This document shows positions 28,051-37,117 of a stretch of 38,699 nucleotides of DNA, piece after piece (the stretch's first letter is position 1; each line of letters begins with the position of its first letter). Location of the stretch: NCBI GenBank assembly GCA_029265075.1, contig JAJUJZ010000013.1, positions 1 to 38,699 of the forward strand, written 5' to 3'. A model generated the notes under the pieces. That model had not been told where the DNA came from and did no database searches. It was given only the letters and a program-made list of their open reading frames with translations. The stretch comes from Gammaproteobacteria bacterium. Its GTDB lineage: Bacteria > Pseudomonadota > Gammaproteobacteria > Pseudomonadales > CAMLJR01. Position numbers and translations under genes: made by a program.

Positions 28051-28061
28051 GGTGAGGCTCC

Positions 28062-28322
28062 TTAAGCGGGTCGGCGGGCTGCTACGAATGCCGCCAGGCT
28101 GGCGACACTGGCGAAATGCCGACGGATATCTTTGTCTTCCGGGTCGATTTTGACGGCGTATCGCTTCTGAATGGCGAGGCCGAGCTCGAGTGCGTCGACC
28201 GAATCCAGCCCAAGGCCGTCATTGAAAAGTGGTTCATCATCGTTGATATCGGCGGGTGCAATATCTTCGAGCCCCAGGCTGTCGATGATCAGCTCTTTGA
28301 TTTCCAGCGCCAGGTTGCTCAT
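28062..28322 (-). CDS. Acyl carrier protein (second)
   Basis: 86 aa, PLFNDGLGLDSVDALELGLAIQKRYAVKI with DSV motif. Confidence 0.93.
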   Translation of the reverse strand: MSNLALEIKELIIDSLGLEDIAPADINDDEPLFNDGLGLDSVDALELGLAIQKRYAVKIDPEDKDIRRHFASVASLAAFVAARRPA

Positions 28323-29083
28323 ACGGTCTCCAGCTGTTGGCGAAAATAGTCATGCAAATGTTGGTTGAGCTTGCGCGAGGCGACCGGTGGCAGGCCCAGC
28401 GCGGCGAACTGTCCGGGATCGATGTCGTCCCCCACGCACAGCTGAAAGTGCACCCGGCACTTCGGTATGCGATACCACGGTTCGCCTTTGGTCAGCGTGG
28501 GCGGGTCCACCGTAATCACTACCGGCGTGATCATTTGCGCTCCGCGCAGCGCGATGGCTGCTCCGCCCCGATGAAAGGACGGCATTGTACCCGGAGTCGT
28601 GCGGGTGCCTTCGGGGAAAACAACCAGTGTTTCGCCCCGGCGCAGTGCTGCTTCCGCGTCGTCGAGTATCTCAGCACTGCCATTGCTGAGGTAGCCGGCG
28701 GCCCGTACCGGGCCACGGGTGAACGGATTATGGAAAAGGCTCTGCTTCACCACGCAGTTGGCGTCGCGAATGCAGGCGATCAGCAGCACCACATCGATCA
28801 GTGAGGGATGATTGGCGATGATGAGCTGACCGGGCCGGCCCAGCCGTTCGCCGCCCTCGACCGTGAACGTCAGAATGCCGCTGCGGTACATGAACTGGGT
28901 GAACAGCCAGAACATGCGGCTGATGGTCCGCCGCGCGCGCGCGCGCCGCCAGCCGGGATCACCGGGCCACAGGCTCTGCAACGGAAATACCACCAGACGG
29001 AGCACCAGGCCGCCGAGTCCGAACAGCCCGAATGCCAGCGCCGTCGCCAGCAGCCGCCAGAGGTAACTGAGCGACTGAACCAT
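28319..29083 (-). CDS. 1-acyl-sn-glycerol-3-phosphate acyltransferase (PlsC-like; APE-associated)
   Basis: LIIANHPSLIDVVLL (an NHxxxxD motif) and VVFPEGTRTTPG. Confidence 0.88.
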   Translation of the reverse strand: MVQSLSYLWRLLATALAFGLFGLGGLVLRLVVFPLQSLWPGDPGWRRARARRTISRMFWLFTQFMYRSGILTFTVEGGERLGRPGQLIIANHPSLIDVVLLIACIRDANCVVKQSLFHNPFTRGPVRAAGYLSNGSAEILDDAEAALRRGETLVVFPEGTRTTPGTMPSFHRGGAAIALRGAQMITPVVITVDPPTLTKGEPWYRIPKCRVHFQLCVGDDIDPGQFAALGLPPVASRKLNQHLHDYFRQQLETV

Positions 29084-29766
29084 TACGCCAGTCGCCGCCA
29101 GAGCCAGCCGCGCAGCTGGCCGGGATGCTCGAGCTCGACCGCATCAGTCGTCAGCGCCTGCGCCAGACTGAGAGCATGTGGCCGGGCCGGTTGTGCGGTA
29201 GGGCCAGCGCCCGGTTTCAGCGTCAGGGTCCATCGGTCACCCGGGACCACGCGCAGCGCCAGCGCATAGGGGTGGGGCACATCGTCCATCCAGCGCGCGA
29301 ACAGCTCGGCGGGCTGATCCTCTGCCACCACGATCAGGACAGCGGGCGCACCTGCCTGCAACAGGGTGACTGCTTCCAGCACGGCGTGCTCGAGCCCGTC
29401 AGCTTCGGCAGCCAGCGCGGTCATTTCGCTGCGGTCCCGGCGCAGGATCGACCAGAGACCGATGAGAGCATTGTGAACAGAGAGGCTGAACTGGGCAGGC
29501 GAGACCGGTTCGCCGCGGGCAATATCCGACAGCAATGCCTGCGCGCGGCTGGTTTCGCCGTGCCGGGAAGCGAATACCAGTGGCATGTCGGTAATGGCCA
29601 GCGGCCAGGCGGTGCCGAGTGCGATACGGGCGAACCGGCTCAGCCGGCGCCGCTGCATCGGGGGCAGGAACGACACATCGGGGGGCTCATCAGACGCGGC
29701 CTGCGCGCTCGGGGCGGCTGGTGGCGATGGCCACACGCGCCAGTCTTCGATGTCGAATTGAATCAC
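29083..29766 (-). CDS. Beta-ketoacyl synthase-like N-terminal domain protein (chain-length-factor-like, ApeC-like)
   Basis: QFDIEDWRVWP N-terminus and SPAQFSLSVHNALIGLWSI are typical of the short ketosynthase-like CLF proteins in APE loci. No Cys in the protein. GTG start inferred at 29766. Confidence 0.75.
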   Translation of the reverse strand: MIQFDIEDWRVWPSPPAAPSAQAASDEPPDVSFLPPMQRRRLSRFARIALGTAWPLAITDMPLVFASRHGETSRAQALLSDIARGEPVSPAQFSLSVHNALIGLWSILRRDRSEMTALAAEADGLEHAVLEAVTLLQAGAPAVLIVVAEDQPAELFARWMDDVPHPYALALRVVPGDRWTLTLKPGAGPTAQPARPHALSLAQALTTDAVELEHPGQLRGWLWRRLA

Positions 29767-29930
29767 GCCGCACAGCCCAAAGCGTTTCCACTCCCGTCCC
29801 GCGATGAGGCCTCTTGTCGCCGGGTGCGCAGGCGTGCGGGAAAAGAACTCAGCCGGACGCTGGCCCGGTCGAAAGGACGGTATTATCGCTGTGCCACATG
29901 ACTGCGTAAACAGCTCGTACGGGGAAACGC

Positions 29931-30614
29931 TTGAGCCTGCTATTGATCTGGGGAGAGCCGGCGGCGGCTGCAGCCTATTGCGCCGAGCGCCTGACTGCTG
30001 AGCAACGGGCGCAGGCGGAACGACGACGGGCCTCTCGCGCCCGCACCGAATGGGCAGTGAGCCGGGCGCTGATGCAAAGCGCGGAGATTCGGGAGGGTGG
30101 GGCACCGGGTCGCGGCTGGTCGCTGAGCCACTCGGACCGGCATGCGTTGCTGCTGCGAGCTCGGCCCGGGCAGGCCTGTGGCGTCGATCTCGAGTGCAGG
30201 CGTCCTCGTCCGGTGGCGCGGCTGGCGGAGTGGATCGCCAGCCCGGAAGAGCAAGAATGGCTCTTGACGCTGGATGAACCTGAGCAACTCAAGGCATTCT
30301 ATCGGCTCTGGACGCTCAAGGAGGCGCTGGTGAAAGCGATGGGGCTGGCATTTCCCGGCGGCATGAGACAGAGCACACTGACCTTCGACCATCATGGCGC
30401 GCCTCGCCTGGCGGTGACCGCTGCCGGCACCTGGCAGGCGCGGGTGTTTGAGTGGGACACCTGGACGGCGGCGGTCGTCTGGGAGGGGGCCGGCGCGGCC
30501 GAGCTCAGCTGGGCCGCGGGACCGAACTCGACGCTGCCGGCGATGGTCTGCACCATTCGCGCGAGCACCAGCCCGCCTGACTCAGCAGCGGTCACGCTGT
30601 CGGACCGCCGGTGA
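29931..30614 (+). CDS. 4'-phosphopantetheinyl transferase (Sfp-type)
   Basis: GWSLSHSDRHALLL, CGVDLECRRPRP, FYRLWTLKEALVKAMGLAFPG. TTG start; divergent from the CLF-like gene. Confidence 0.92.
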   Translation: MSLLLIWGEPAAAAAYCAERLTAEQRAQAERRRASRARTEWAVSRALMQSAEIREGGAPGRGWSLSHSDRHALLLRARPGQACGVDLECRRPRPVARLAEWIASPEEQEWLLTLDEPEQLKAFYRLWTLKEALVKAMGLAFPGGMRQSTLTFDHHGAPRLAVTAAGTWQARVFEWDTWTAAVVWEGAGAAELSWAAGPNSTLPAMVCTIRASTSPPDSAAVTLSDRR

Positions 30615-30686
30615 CAAGCCTGTCGCTGGCGCGCTTCGGCACAGCTGCAACTCTCCTGACCATAACTAAGGTGACGGAACCCTTAC

Positions 30687-33600
30687 TTGAAGTTGAGCAG
30701 ACGCGAACAGGACTCCGCACCGGAGCTTTTTCTGAATCCCGGACATCTGGGCTGGAGCGCGGCGTTGATGCCAGCGCTGGTATTGCTGGCAGGACTGTGT
30801 CTGAGCCTGCTGGTCTGGTCCCAGGCAGCCGAGCGCGCTCGCGTTGCTGTCGAAGAAGACGTCGAGCATCGCGCTGATCTGCTTACCTCGCAGCTGCGAG
30901 GGCGACTGCGTAGTTACGAGCAGCTGTTACGCGGCGTAGCCGGCCTGTTCGCCGCTTCTGATAGCGTCAGTATCGATGAGTTCCGGCGCTACGTGCTCGC
31001 GCTGGAAATGCCCAGCGCTTATCCAGGCTTGCAAGGCGTCGGCTTTGCCGAGCGGCTCGGCTCCCTTTCTTCAGACCGTACCGGGTCAACGGCGGATCGA
31101 TCCGTCGAGACCGCACTCGGGTCAGTAAAGATATGGCCGGGCCAGGGCGGCGAAGAAGCTTCCGCTATTCGTCTGCTGGAACCGCTGGACTGGCGCAACC
31201 AGCGTGCACTTGGCTTCGACATGTTCTCTGATCCCGCACGGCGGGCAGCGATGGCGCGCGCTGTGGATCAGGGCACGCTCGGCATGACCGGCCGGGTGAC
31301 GCTCGTGCAGGAGGCGGATGAGGATGTCCAGAATGGCTTCCTGATGTATGTTCCGGTCTATCGCGACGGTGAATCCATTCGCACGGCAGAACAGCGGCGC
31401 GAGGCTCTGCTGGGCTGGGCTTTCGCACCGTTTCGTGCCGAAGACTTCATGCAGGCGGTAGTGGGGGCAGTCAACCGCAACACGCAGACGCCGCTGGAGC
31501 TGGCGGTGTACGCCGGCGTTGAAGCACGGGCAGACAATCTCCTGTACGCGTCCAGCGGTGCGCTGGGCGGTCGGGACCGGGAGCCGCTGTTCAGGGCCAG
31601 CAGCAGTTTTACCCTGGGGGGCGCTCACTGGACGCTGCAGTTTTCCTCAACGCCCGAGCTTGAGGCGCGCCTGCACCAGCAGCCGAGTCTCTGGATACTG
31701 CTGACAGGCGCAGGACTGAGCCTGCTGCTGGCGGTTGTGCTGTGGCTGCTCGGCCACGGACGCAGCCGCGCCTGGCGTTACGCCGCCCGCATGAACCGGC
31801 ATCTGCGCGAGAGTGAGCAGCGCTTCCGCCGCCTGGCCGACGCCGCCCCGGTGCTGATTGCGCTGGGCGATCCCGAGCTGCGTTTGCAGTGGGCGAATCG
31901 CGGCTGGCTTGAGTTCCGCGGGCGACCGCTTGAGGCGGAAGCGGGGGAAGGCTGGCTGGAAGGGGTTCATCCGGAAGATGTCGTCCTCTGCAAGTCGCTG
32001 ATCGAGCGGCCGGCCAACCCCGGCCAGGCGCTCGGGCTGGAGTTCCGCCTCCTGCACGCGGATGGCAGCTATCGCTGGGTGCTCAATCAGAGTGTGCCGC
32101 AATATGGGCCGGATGGTGCCGTGGTGGGCTTCATCGGCACCTTCGTCGACATCACTGACCGAAAACGGGCCGAGGAAGCGCTGCGGCGCGCCAACCATCT
32201 GGTTAACAGTGTGCTCACAGCCGCAGTCGATACTGCCATTACCGTCACCGACCGTGACGGCACCGTGCAGCTGTTCAATCCGGGTGCCGAACGCCTGCTC
32301 GGACTGCGTGCCGACGAGGTGATCGGCTCGCGACGCCCCAATCTCTGGGACGCAGATGGTATTTCCAAGTTCGAATGGTATGACGACATTGCCGAAGAGC
32401 ACAGCGTGGGGCCGGCGGCGTTGCGTCACGAAGCGCTTGCGGCGGGTCAGGCGCAGCGCGAGTGGACGTATCAGCGTCCGGATGGCGAGCAGCTGCGTAT
32501 CTCGCTGGTGCTGACGCCGCTGCGCGAACCGGACGGCTCTGTCTCCGGCTGGCTGGGCATGGCACGGGACATAACTGCTCAATATGCCGCCGAGCAACGT
32601 CTGTTGGAGAGTGAGCGGCGGCTGCGCGCCGTGTTCGATGCTTCGTTCTCCATCATCGGCCTGCTGTCACCGGCGGGGACACTGCTGGACGTCAACCGCA
32701 CTGCGCTGCGTGCTGGCAAGGTGGGACTGGAACAGGTGCTGGGTATCCCATTCTGGCAAGGCCCGTGGTGGCAGACGCCGACGGCCCGCGACACCATTCA
32801 CACTGCAGTCCGGACGGCTGCGGCCGGCCAGGAAATGCACGGGGAGGTAGCGACCGGATACGGCGCGCACCCGACCACCATCGCGTTCTCGATCAGGCCT
32901 GTGTTCGACGAGCAGCAGCGCGTGGTGCTGCTGGTACTGGAAGGACAGGACATCACCGAGCGCAAGCGCGCCGAAAGCAAACTCAGCGAGCAGCGCCTGT
33001 TCCTGGACAAGCTGATGTCGGAAATACCCGACATGGTGTCGTACTGGAATGCGGACCAGCGTTGCCGGTTCGCCAACCCGGCATGGAAGAATACCTTCTC
33101 GCGCGTGGCTGGCATGGCCGCTGACGAACTGGTTGGCAGCGACATGGCCCGGATGCTGGGTGGGTTTTATGGAAGCGTGCGTGCGGACGTGGCGGCGGTA
33201 CTGCGTGGTGCAGTGCAGCGGCGTGAGCGCACGCTGGCAGTGGACGATGACACGCGCCACCTGCTGATGCACTTCCGCCCCGACATCGTCGACCGTGAGG
33301 TGGTCGGGTTTGTCGTGGTCGCCACCGATATCACCGAGCTGAAGCGGATTGAACGGTCGCTGCAGGAACAGGTGCAGCGCGCCGAAAGCGCAACCCGTGC
33401 CAAGAGTGATTTCGTGGCCAACATGAGCCATGAAATCCGTACGCCGATGAATGCCGTACTGGGCCTGACCCGGCTGCTGGTGGACACCGAGCTCGACAGT
33501 CAGCAGCGTGACTATGTCGAGATGATCCACTCGTCGTCGCGGGCGCTGCTGCAGATCCTCAATGACATCCTCGATTATTCGAAGGTAGAAGCGGGCCGGC

Positions 33601-34952
33601 TTGACCTGGAACGTGATGAGTTTGGTCTGGATGAGGTTCTGGAAAACTGCGCCGACCTGTTTGCAGTGATGGTGGAGTCCAGGCAGCTCGAACTGCTGTT
33701 CGACGTAGCCGCCGATGTGCCGCGTCGCATAGTGGGCGACTCGTTGCGCCTGGGCCAGATACTCAACAATCTGATCGGCAACGCAATCAAATTTACCGAA
33801 CGTGGCCAGATTGTGGTGCGGGTAAGGCGGGGCGAGCTCCGCGGCCGCGCTGTCGAACTGAAGTTCGCTGTAGCCGACACGGGGGTTGGCATCGCCAGTG
33901 ACCAGCTGAGCCACCTGTTCGAGGAGTTTCATCAGGCTGATAATTCAACCACTCGCCGTTATGGCGGCAGCGGCCTGGGGCTGGCGATATGCCGTCGGCT
34001 GGTGAAGCTGATGGGTGGGGAAATCGGGGTGCAGAGCGTGGTCGGTGAAGGCAGCACCTTTACGTTTACCGCCTGGTTCGAGCGCCATGAACATACTTTC
34101 GGCGAACTCGCCGACAACCTGACGCCGCTGCGCACCCTGGTGATCGGCGACCAGGATGCAAGCCGCGAGATTATTACGCGGACGCTCACTGCCTGGCGCT
34201 TCTGCGTCGAGGACACCCATCCTGCAGCAGCAGTGGCCAGCTGGCGAGCTGCAGCAGCCGGACAGCCATATCAGCTGGCGATAGTTGAGAGCCGGCTCCC
34301 CGACAGCGTGCAGGGGCTGATCGGGCAGTTGCGCGCCGTCAGCCAGGCATGCGGTCAGCCGGCGGCCGCTTTCATCGGTGTGATGCCTGCTCACGGGCAT
34401 GATCGCCTGCAGCTGGATGCCGTTACTGCCGTGCTGAGCAAGCCGTTGACCCCGACCCGGCTGCTGCAGGCAATCGAAGCAGCGCAAGGGCGCAGTACGG
34501 CCCGCGCGCAGCCCGATGCCGCGCCGTGGCATCAGCGTGCCGGCGCCATTGCCGGGGCGCGGATCCTGCTGGCCGAGGACAACCCGGTTAATCAGCAGGT
34601 GGCGAACGCGATGCTCAGCAAGATGGGGCTGACCGTCGATATCGCCGCCACCGGGCTGGCGGCCGTGGAGAAAGCGCGGCAGTCGCGGTACGACCTGATC
34701 CTGATGGACCTGCAGATGCCGCAGATGGATGGGTACGAGGCGGCGCGCCAGATTCGCGCCGAACAGGGCCCTGCGACACCGCCCATTGTTGCGATGACCG
34801 CTGCCGCGATGACCGAGGACCGGGCCGCGACCGGGGCGGCAGGGATGAACGGACACGTTGCCAAACCCGTCGATCCGGAAGAGTTGCTGCAGGAACTGCT
34901 GCGCTGGATACCGCCGCGACAGGCAGGCGGGGTGTCGGAAGCGCAAACCTGA
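30687..34952 (+). CDS. Hybrid sensor histidine kinase/response regulator (TM-CHASE-multi PAS-HisKA-HATPase-REC-REC)
   Basis: N-terminal TM and CHASE-like region (QNGFLMYVPVYRDGE); PAS/PAC repeats (GFIGTFVDITDRKRAEEAL, LVLEGQDITERKRAE, VVATDITELKRIE); H-box ANMSHEIRTPMNAV; N-box LIGNAIKF; G boxes DTGVGIASDQLSHLFEEF and GGSGLGLAICRRLV; C-terminal REC LAEDNPVNQQ, LILMDLQMPQMDG. TTG start. Confidence 0.93.
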   Translation: MKLSRREQDSAPELFLNPGHLGWSAALMPALVLLAGLCLSLLVWSQAAERARVAVEEDVEHRADLLTSQLRGRLRSYEQLLRGVAGLFAASDSVSIDEFRRYVLALEMPSAYPGLQGVGFAERLGSLSSDRTGSTADRSVETALGSVKIWPGQGGEEASAIRLLEPLDWRNQRALGFDMFSDPARRAAMARAVDQGTLGMTGRVTLVQEADEDVQNGFLMYVPVYRDGESIRTAEQRREALLGWAFAPFRAEDFMQAVVGAVNRNTQTPLELAVYAGVEARADNLLYASSGALGGRDREPLFRASSSFTLGGAHWTLQFSSTPELEARLHQQPSLWILLTGAGLSLLLAVVLWLLGHGRSRAWRYAARMNRHLRESEQRFRRLADAAPVLIALGDPELRLQWANRGWLEFRGRPLEAEAGEGWLEGVHPEDVVLCKSLIERPANPGQALGLEFRLLHADGSYRWVLNQSVPQYGPDGAVVGFIGTFVDITDRKRAEEALRRANHLVNSVLTAAVDTAITVTDRDGTVQLFNPGAERLLGLRADEVIGSRRPNLWDADGISKFEWYDDIAEEHSVGPAALRHEALAAGQAQREWTYQRPDGEQLRISLVLTPLREPDGSVSGWLGMARDITAQYAAEQRLLESERRLRAVFDASFSIIGLLSPAGTLLDVNRTALRAGKVGLEQVLGIPFWQGPWWQTPTARDTIHTAVRTAAAGQEMHGEVATGYGAHPTTIAFSIRPVFDEQQRVVLLVLEGQDITERKRAESKLSEQRLFLDKLMSEIPDMVSYWNADQRCRFANPAWKNTFSRVAGMAADELVGSDMARMLGGFYGSVRADVAAVLRGAVQRRERTLAVDDDTRHLLMHFRPDIVDREVVGFVVVATDITELKRIERSLQEQVQRAESATRAKSDFVANMSHEIRTPMNAVLGLTRLLVDTELDSQQRDYVEMIHSSSRALLQILNDILDYSKVEAGRLDLERDEFGLDEVLENCADLFAVMVESRQLELLFDVAADVPRRIVGDSLRLGQILNNLIGNAIKFTERGQIVVRVRRGELRGRAVELKFAVADTGVGIASDQLSHLFEEFHQADNSTTRRYGGSGLGLAICRRLVKLMGGEIGVQSVVGEGSTFTFTAWFERHEHTFGELADNLTPLRTLVIGDQDASREIITRTLTAWRFCVEDTHPAAAVASWRAAAAGQPYQLAIVESRLPDSVQGLIGQLRAVSQACGQPAAAFIGVMPAHGHDRLQLDAVTAVLSKPLTPTRLLQAIEAAQGRSTARAQPDAAPWHQRAGAIAGARILLAEDNPVNQQVANAMLSKMGLTVDIAATGLAAVEKARQSRYDLILMDLQMPQMDGYEAARQIRAEQGPATPPIVAMTAAAMTEDRAATGAAGMNGHVAKPVDPEELLQELLRWIPPRQAGGVSEAQT

Positions 34953-35037
34953 GCTCCCGGGCGGAATTCGTGGTCATAGCGGAAGATGCGGCCTCAGTGA
35001 CAGCCACTGCCGCCATGCGAGAAAGGGAGAGAAGCCG

Positions 35038-35397
35038 ATGAGTCAGGTGATTGCTACAGGCCGGCGCGGCGGCCGGCCCACCGGGACGCTCCGGGTCGAG
35101 GTTCCGGATGGTCGCAATCAGGAGCAGGAGCAATATGAGGTCCTGCGCGCACTCCACGCCAGCCACTTTGCGGACGAGTCATGGCCCTGGGAGCTGGTCG
35201 AACCCGACAATGAAGGTCAGCCACCCAAGGTTTATATGGCAAGGGCAGTGGCGCAGGCGGCGGGCTTCGACGAGCTGATCTATGCGCGTGAACACGACAG
35301 TGGCATCGAGCTGGTGCGGGTAGTCGCTGACGCCAGCAGCGAGGCTGCCTACGATATCGACGAAGAGAGTGACGAAGAGCCGCCAACGCGACATTGA
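35038..35397 (+). CDS. Hypothetical protein with acidic C-terminus
   Basis: 119 aa, MSQVIATGRRGGRPTGTLRVEVPDG...DEESDEEPPTRH; GGGAGAG RBS-like sequence upstream of ATG 35038. Confidence 0.6.
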   Translation: MSQVIATGRRGGRPTGTLRVEVPDGRNQEQEQYEVLRALHASHFADESWPWELVEPDNEGQPPKVYMARAVAQAAGFDELIYAREHDSGIELVRVVADASSEAAYDIDEESDEEPPTRH

Positions 35398-35510
35398 GGC
35401 TGCGTTCATCTTTCCGCTACGCTCCGGCACTCCGTTAGATTAAGCTGCTAGATCTGACGGGGAAGATGCCGTCACCCTGCGCCACATTCCAATAACAGCG
35501 GGTAGCGACT

Positions 35511-36062
35511 ATGGCCAGAAGTGAAGAGGTGGCCGGAGAGAGGACGGATCGTCCACCAACGCAAGAGGATATCGCCCGTTACGCCGCTACTTATGGTGGC
35601 GCTCTGTCACGCTATTTTCGCCGCCGCGGTGCTGATGAGAGCACAGTAGACGACCTGGTTCAGGAGGTATTCCTGCGACTCTCGGCTCGGGCGCGGGGCG
35701 GCGCCATCGACAATGCGCAGGGCTATCTGATGCAGACTGCCGCCAGTGTCTGGGTTGACCATCTGCGACATGCCCGGCGCCGGCATCACGCAGCGCACGA
35801 TGAATACGATGATGCACATGCTGCTACTGAAGTTTTTGAACCGGCGAGCGTCCTTGAAGGCAAGGAGACGGTTACCGCGATCCTGGATATCCTGGCGGAA
35901 CTCCCGGAACGGACACGCCAGGTGTACCTGCTATGCAAAGTGAGCGGCCTCAGGCGAAGCGCGGTGGCGGAACAGCTGGGCATAACGACGAGCGGAGTCG
36001 ACAAACACCTGATCCAGGCTGTGAAGCGAATCGGCCTGTTGCTGGGTGCGTCTGAAGAATGA
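35511..36062 (+). CDS. ECF (FecI-like) RNA polymerase sigma factor
   Basis: DDLVQEVFLRLSARAR (sigma-2) and ILAELPERTRQVYLLCKVSGLRRSAVAEQLGITTSGVDKHLIQAVKRI (sigma-4 HTH). Confidence 0.92.
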   Translation: MARSEEVAGERTDRPPTQEDIARYAATYGGALSRYFRRRGADESTVDDLVQEVFLRLSARARGGAIDNAQGYLMQTAASVWVDHLRHARRRHHAAHDEYDDAHAATEVFEPASVLEGKETVTAILDILAELPERTRQVYLLCKVSGLRRSAVAEQLGITTSGVDKHLIQAVKRIGLLLGASEE

Positions 36063-37117
36063 GTGTGAAGATGCCGGATGAACTCGAGACCGTAGAGGAT
36101 GAGGCGGCATATTGGTACGTCCGCCTCACCGCTGATGATCTGACCGCTGCCGAGCGCCGGGCCTTCGAAAGGTGGCGTCAGGCGGACAGTGTGCACGCGC
36201 TGACCTATCAGCGCATTGCGCGTGGCAATGCCATCGCCGAGAGTGTGCTTGATCACCCGGAGCTGCAGGCACTCGCGGCGGCAGCCAGTGCGGCGTCGGC
36301 AGCAGACAGCGTTCACAGCCGCCGGAGATCCATGCACTGGCTCCAGGCAATCGCTGCGACTCTGGTGGTGACGGCGGGAGTGCTGTGGGTTGCAGAGGGC
36401 GGGTGGCTGGGGTCGCCGACCGGCGACATGGCGGCACCGCAGGTTCTCAGCTATGACACCGGCAGGGGGGAGCGGTCGAAAGTCCAGCTGAGCGATGGCA
36501 CCCGGGTTACGCTCAATACGGACTCTCAGATTCAGGTCGCCTATGCCGCTGATGCGCGTGCCGTCACGCTGGTGCGAGGGCAGGCTTACTTCAGCGTGGC
36601 GAGCGATGCAAACCGGCCTTTTCAGGTGGATGCAGGTGGGCAGCGCGTGGTGGCACTGGGTACTGCGTTTGATGTGCGACTCGAAGACGAGGCGGCGCTT
36701 CGCGTCACGCTGGTCGAAGGGCGCGTGGCCGTGCACGACCGTTCCGCGGTTCCGGCGGATGTCGGTGAGCCACTGACACTACCCGGTGCCTTGGTGCTCG
36801 AACCGGGACAACAACTGATTGTCGGCACCGATGGTAAGGCACAGGTCTCGGCGGTCCCGCTTGATGAGGTCACCAGCTGGCGCGATGGCAGACTCGTATT
36901 CCGCAACAGGCCGCTGCCTGAAGTCGTTACTGAGATGAACCGTTATACCGCCCGGCAGCTTTATCTCGACGACGATCCGCGCCTCGGGAGCGTGGTGATC
37001 AGCGGTGTGTTCGACGCTGGCAAAACCTCTTCGCTGCTGGCCGTGCTGGAGAAGGTCTATCAGCTGAACGTGGGGCCAGCTGACAGCGATAATCTGCTCA
37101 TTTCCTGGGGCGAGTAG
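36059..37117 (+). CDS. FecR-family anti-sigma / signal transducer
   Basis: ATGA overlap with sigma. N-terminal DEAAYWYVRLTADDLTAAERRAFERWRQAD (DUF4880-like), central TM, GERSKVQLSDGTRVTLNTDSQIQVAY and RPFQVDAGGQRVVALGTAFDVRLED (FecR domain). Confidence 0.92.
   Translation: MSVKMPDELETVEDEAAYWYVRLTADDLTAAERRAFERWRQADSVHALTYQRIARGNAIAESVLDHPELQALAAAASAASAADSVHSRRRSMHWLQAIAATLVVTAGVLWVAEGGWLGSPTGDMAAPQVLSYDTGRGERSKVQLSDGTRVTLNTDSQIQVAYAADARAVTLVRGQAYFSVASDANRPFQVDAGGQRVVALGTAFDVRLEDEAALRVTLVEGRVAVHDRSAVPADVGEPLTLPGALVLEPGQQLIVGTDGKAQVSAVPLDEVTSWRDGRLVFRNRPLPEVVTEMNRYTARQLYLDDDPRLGSVVISGVFDAGKTSSLLAVLEKVYQLNVGPADSDNLLISWGE

Noticed and set aside
32667-33932. 421-aa minus-strand ORF (and 316/333-aa ORFs at 31647-32597 and 33945-34946)
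   Set aside because: Antisense to the hybrid histidine kinase and lacking recognisable domains.
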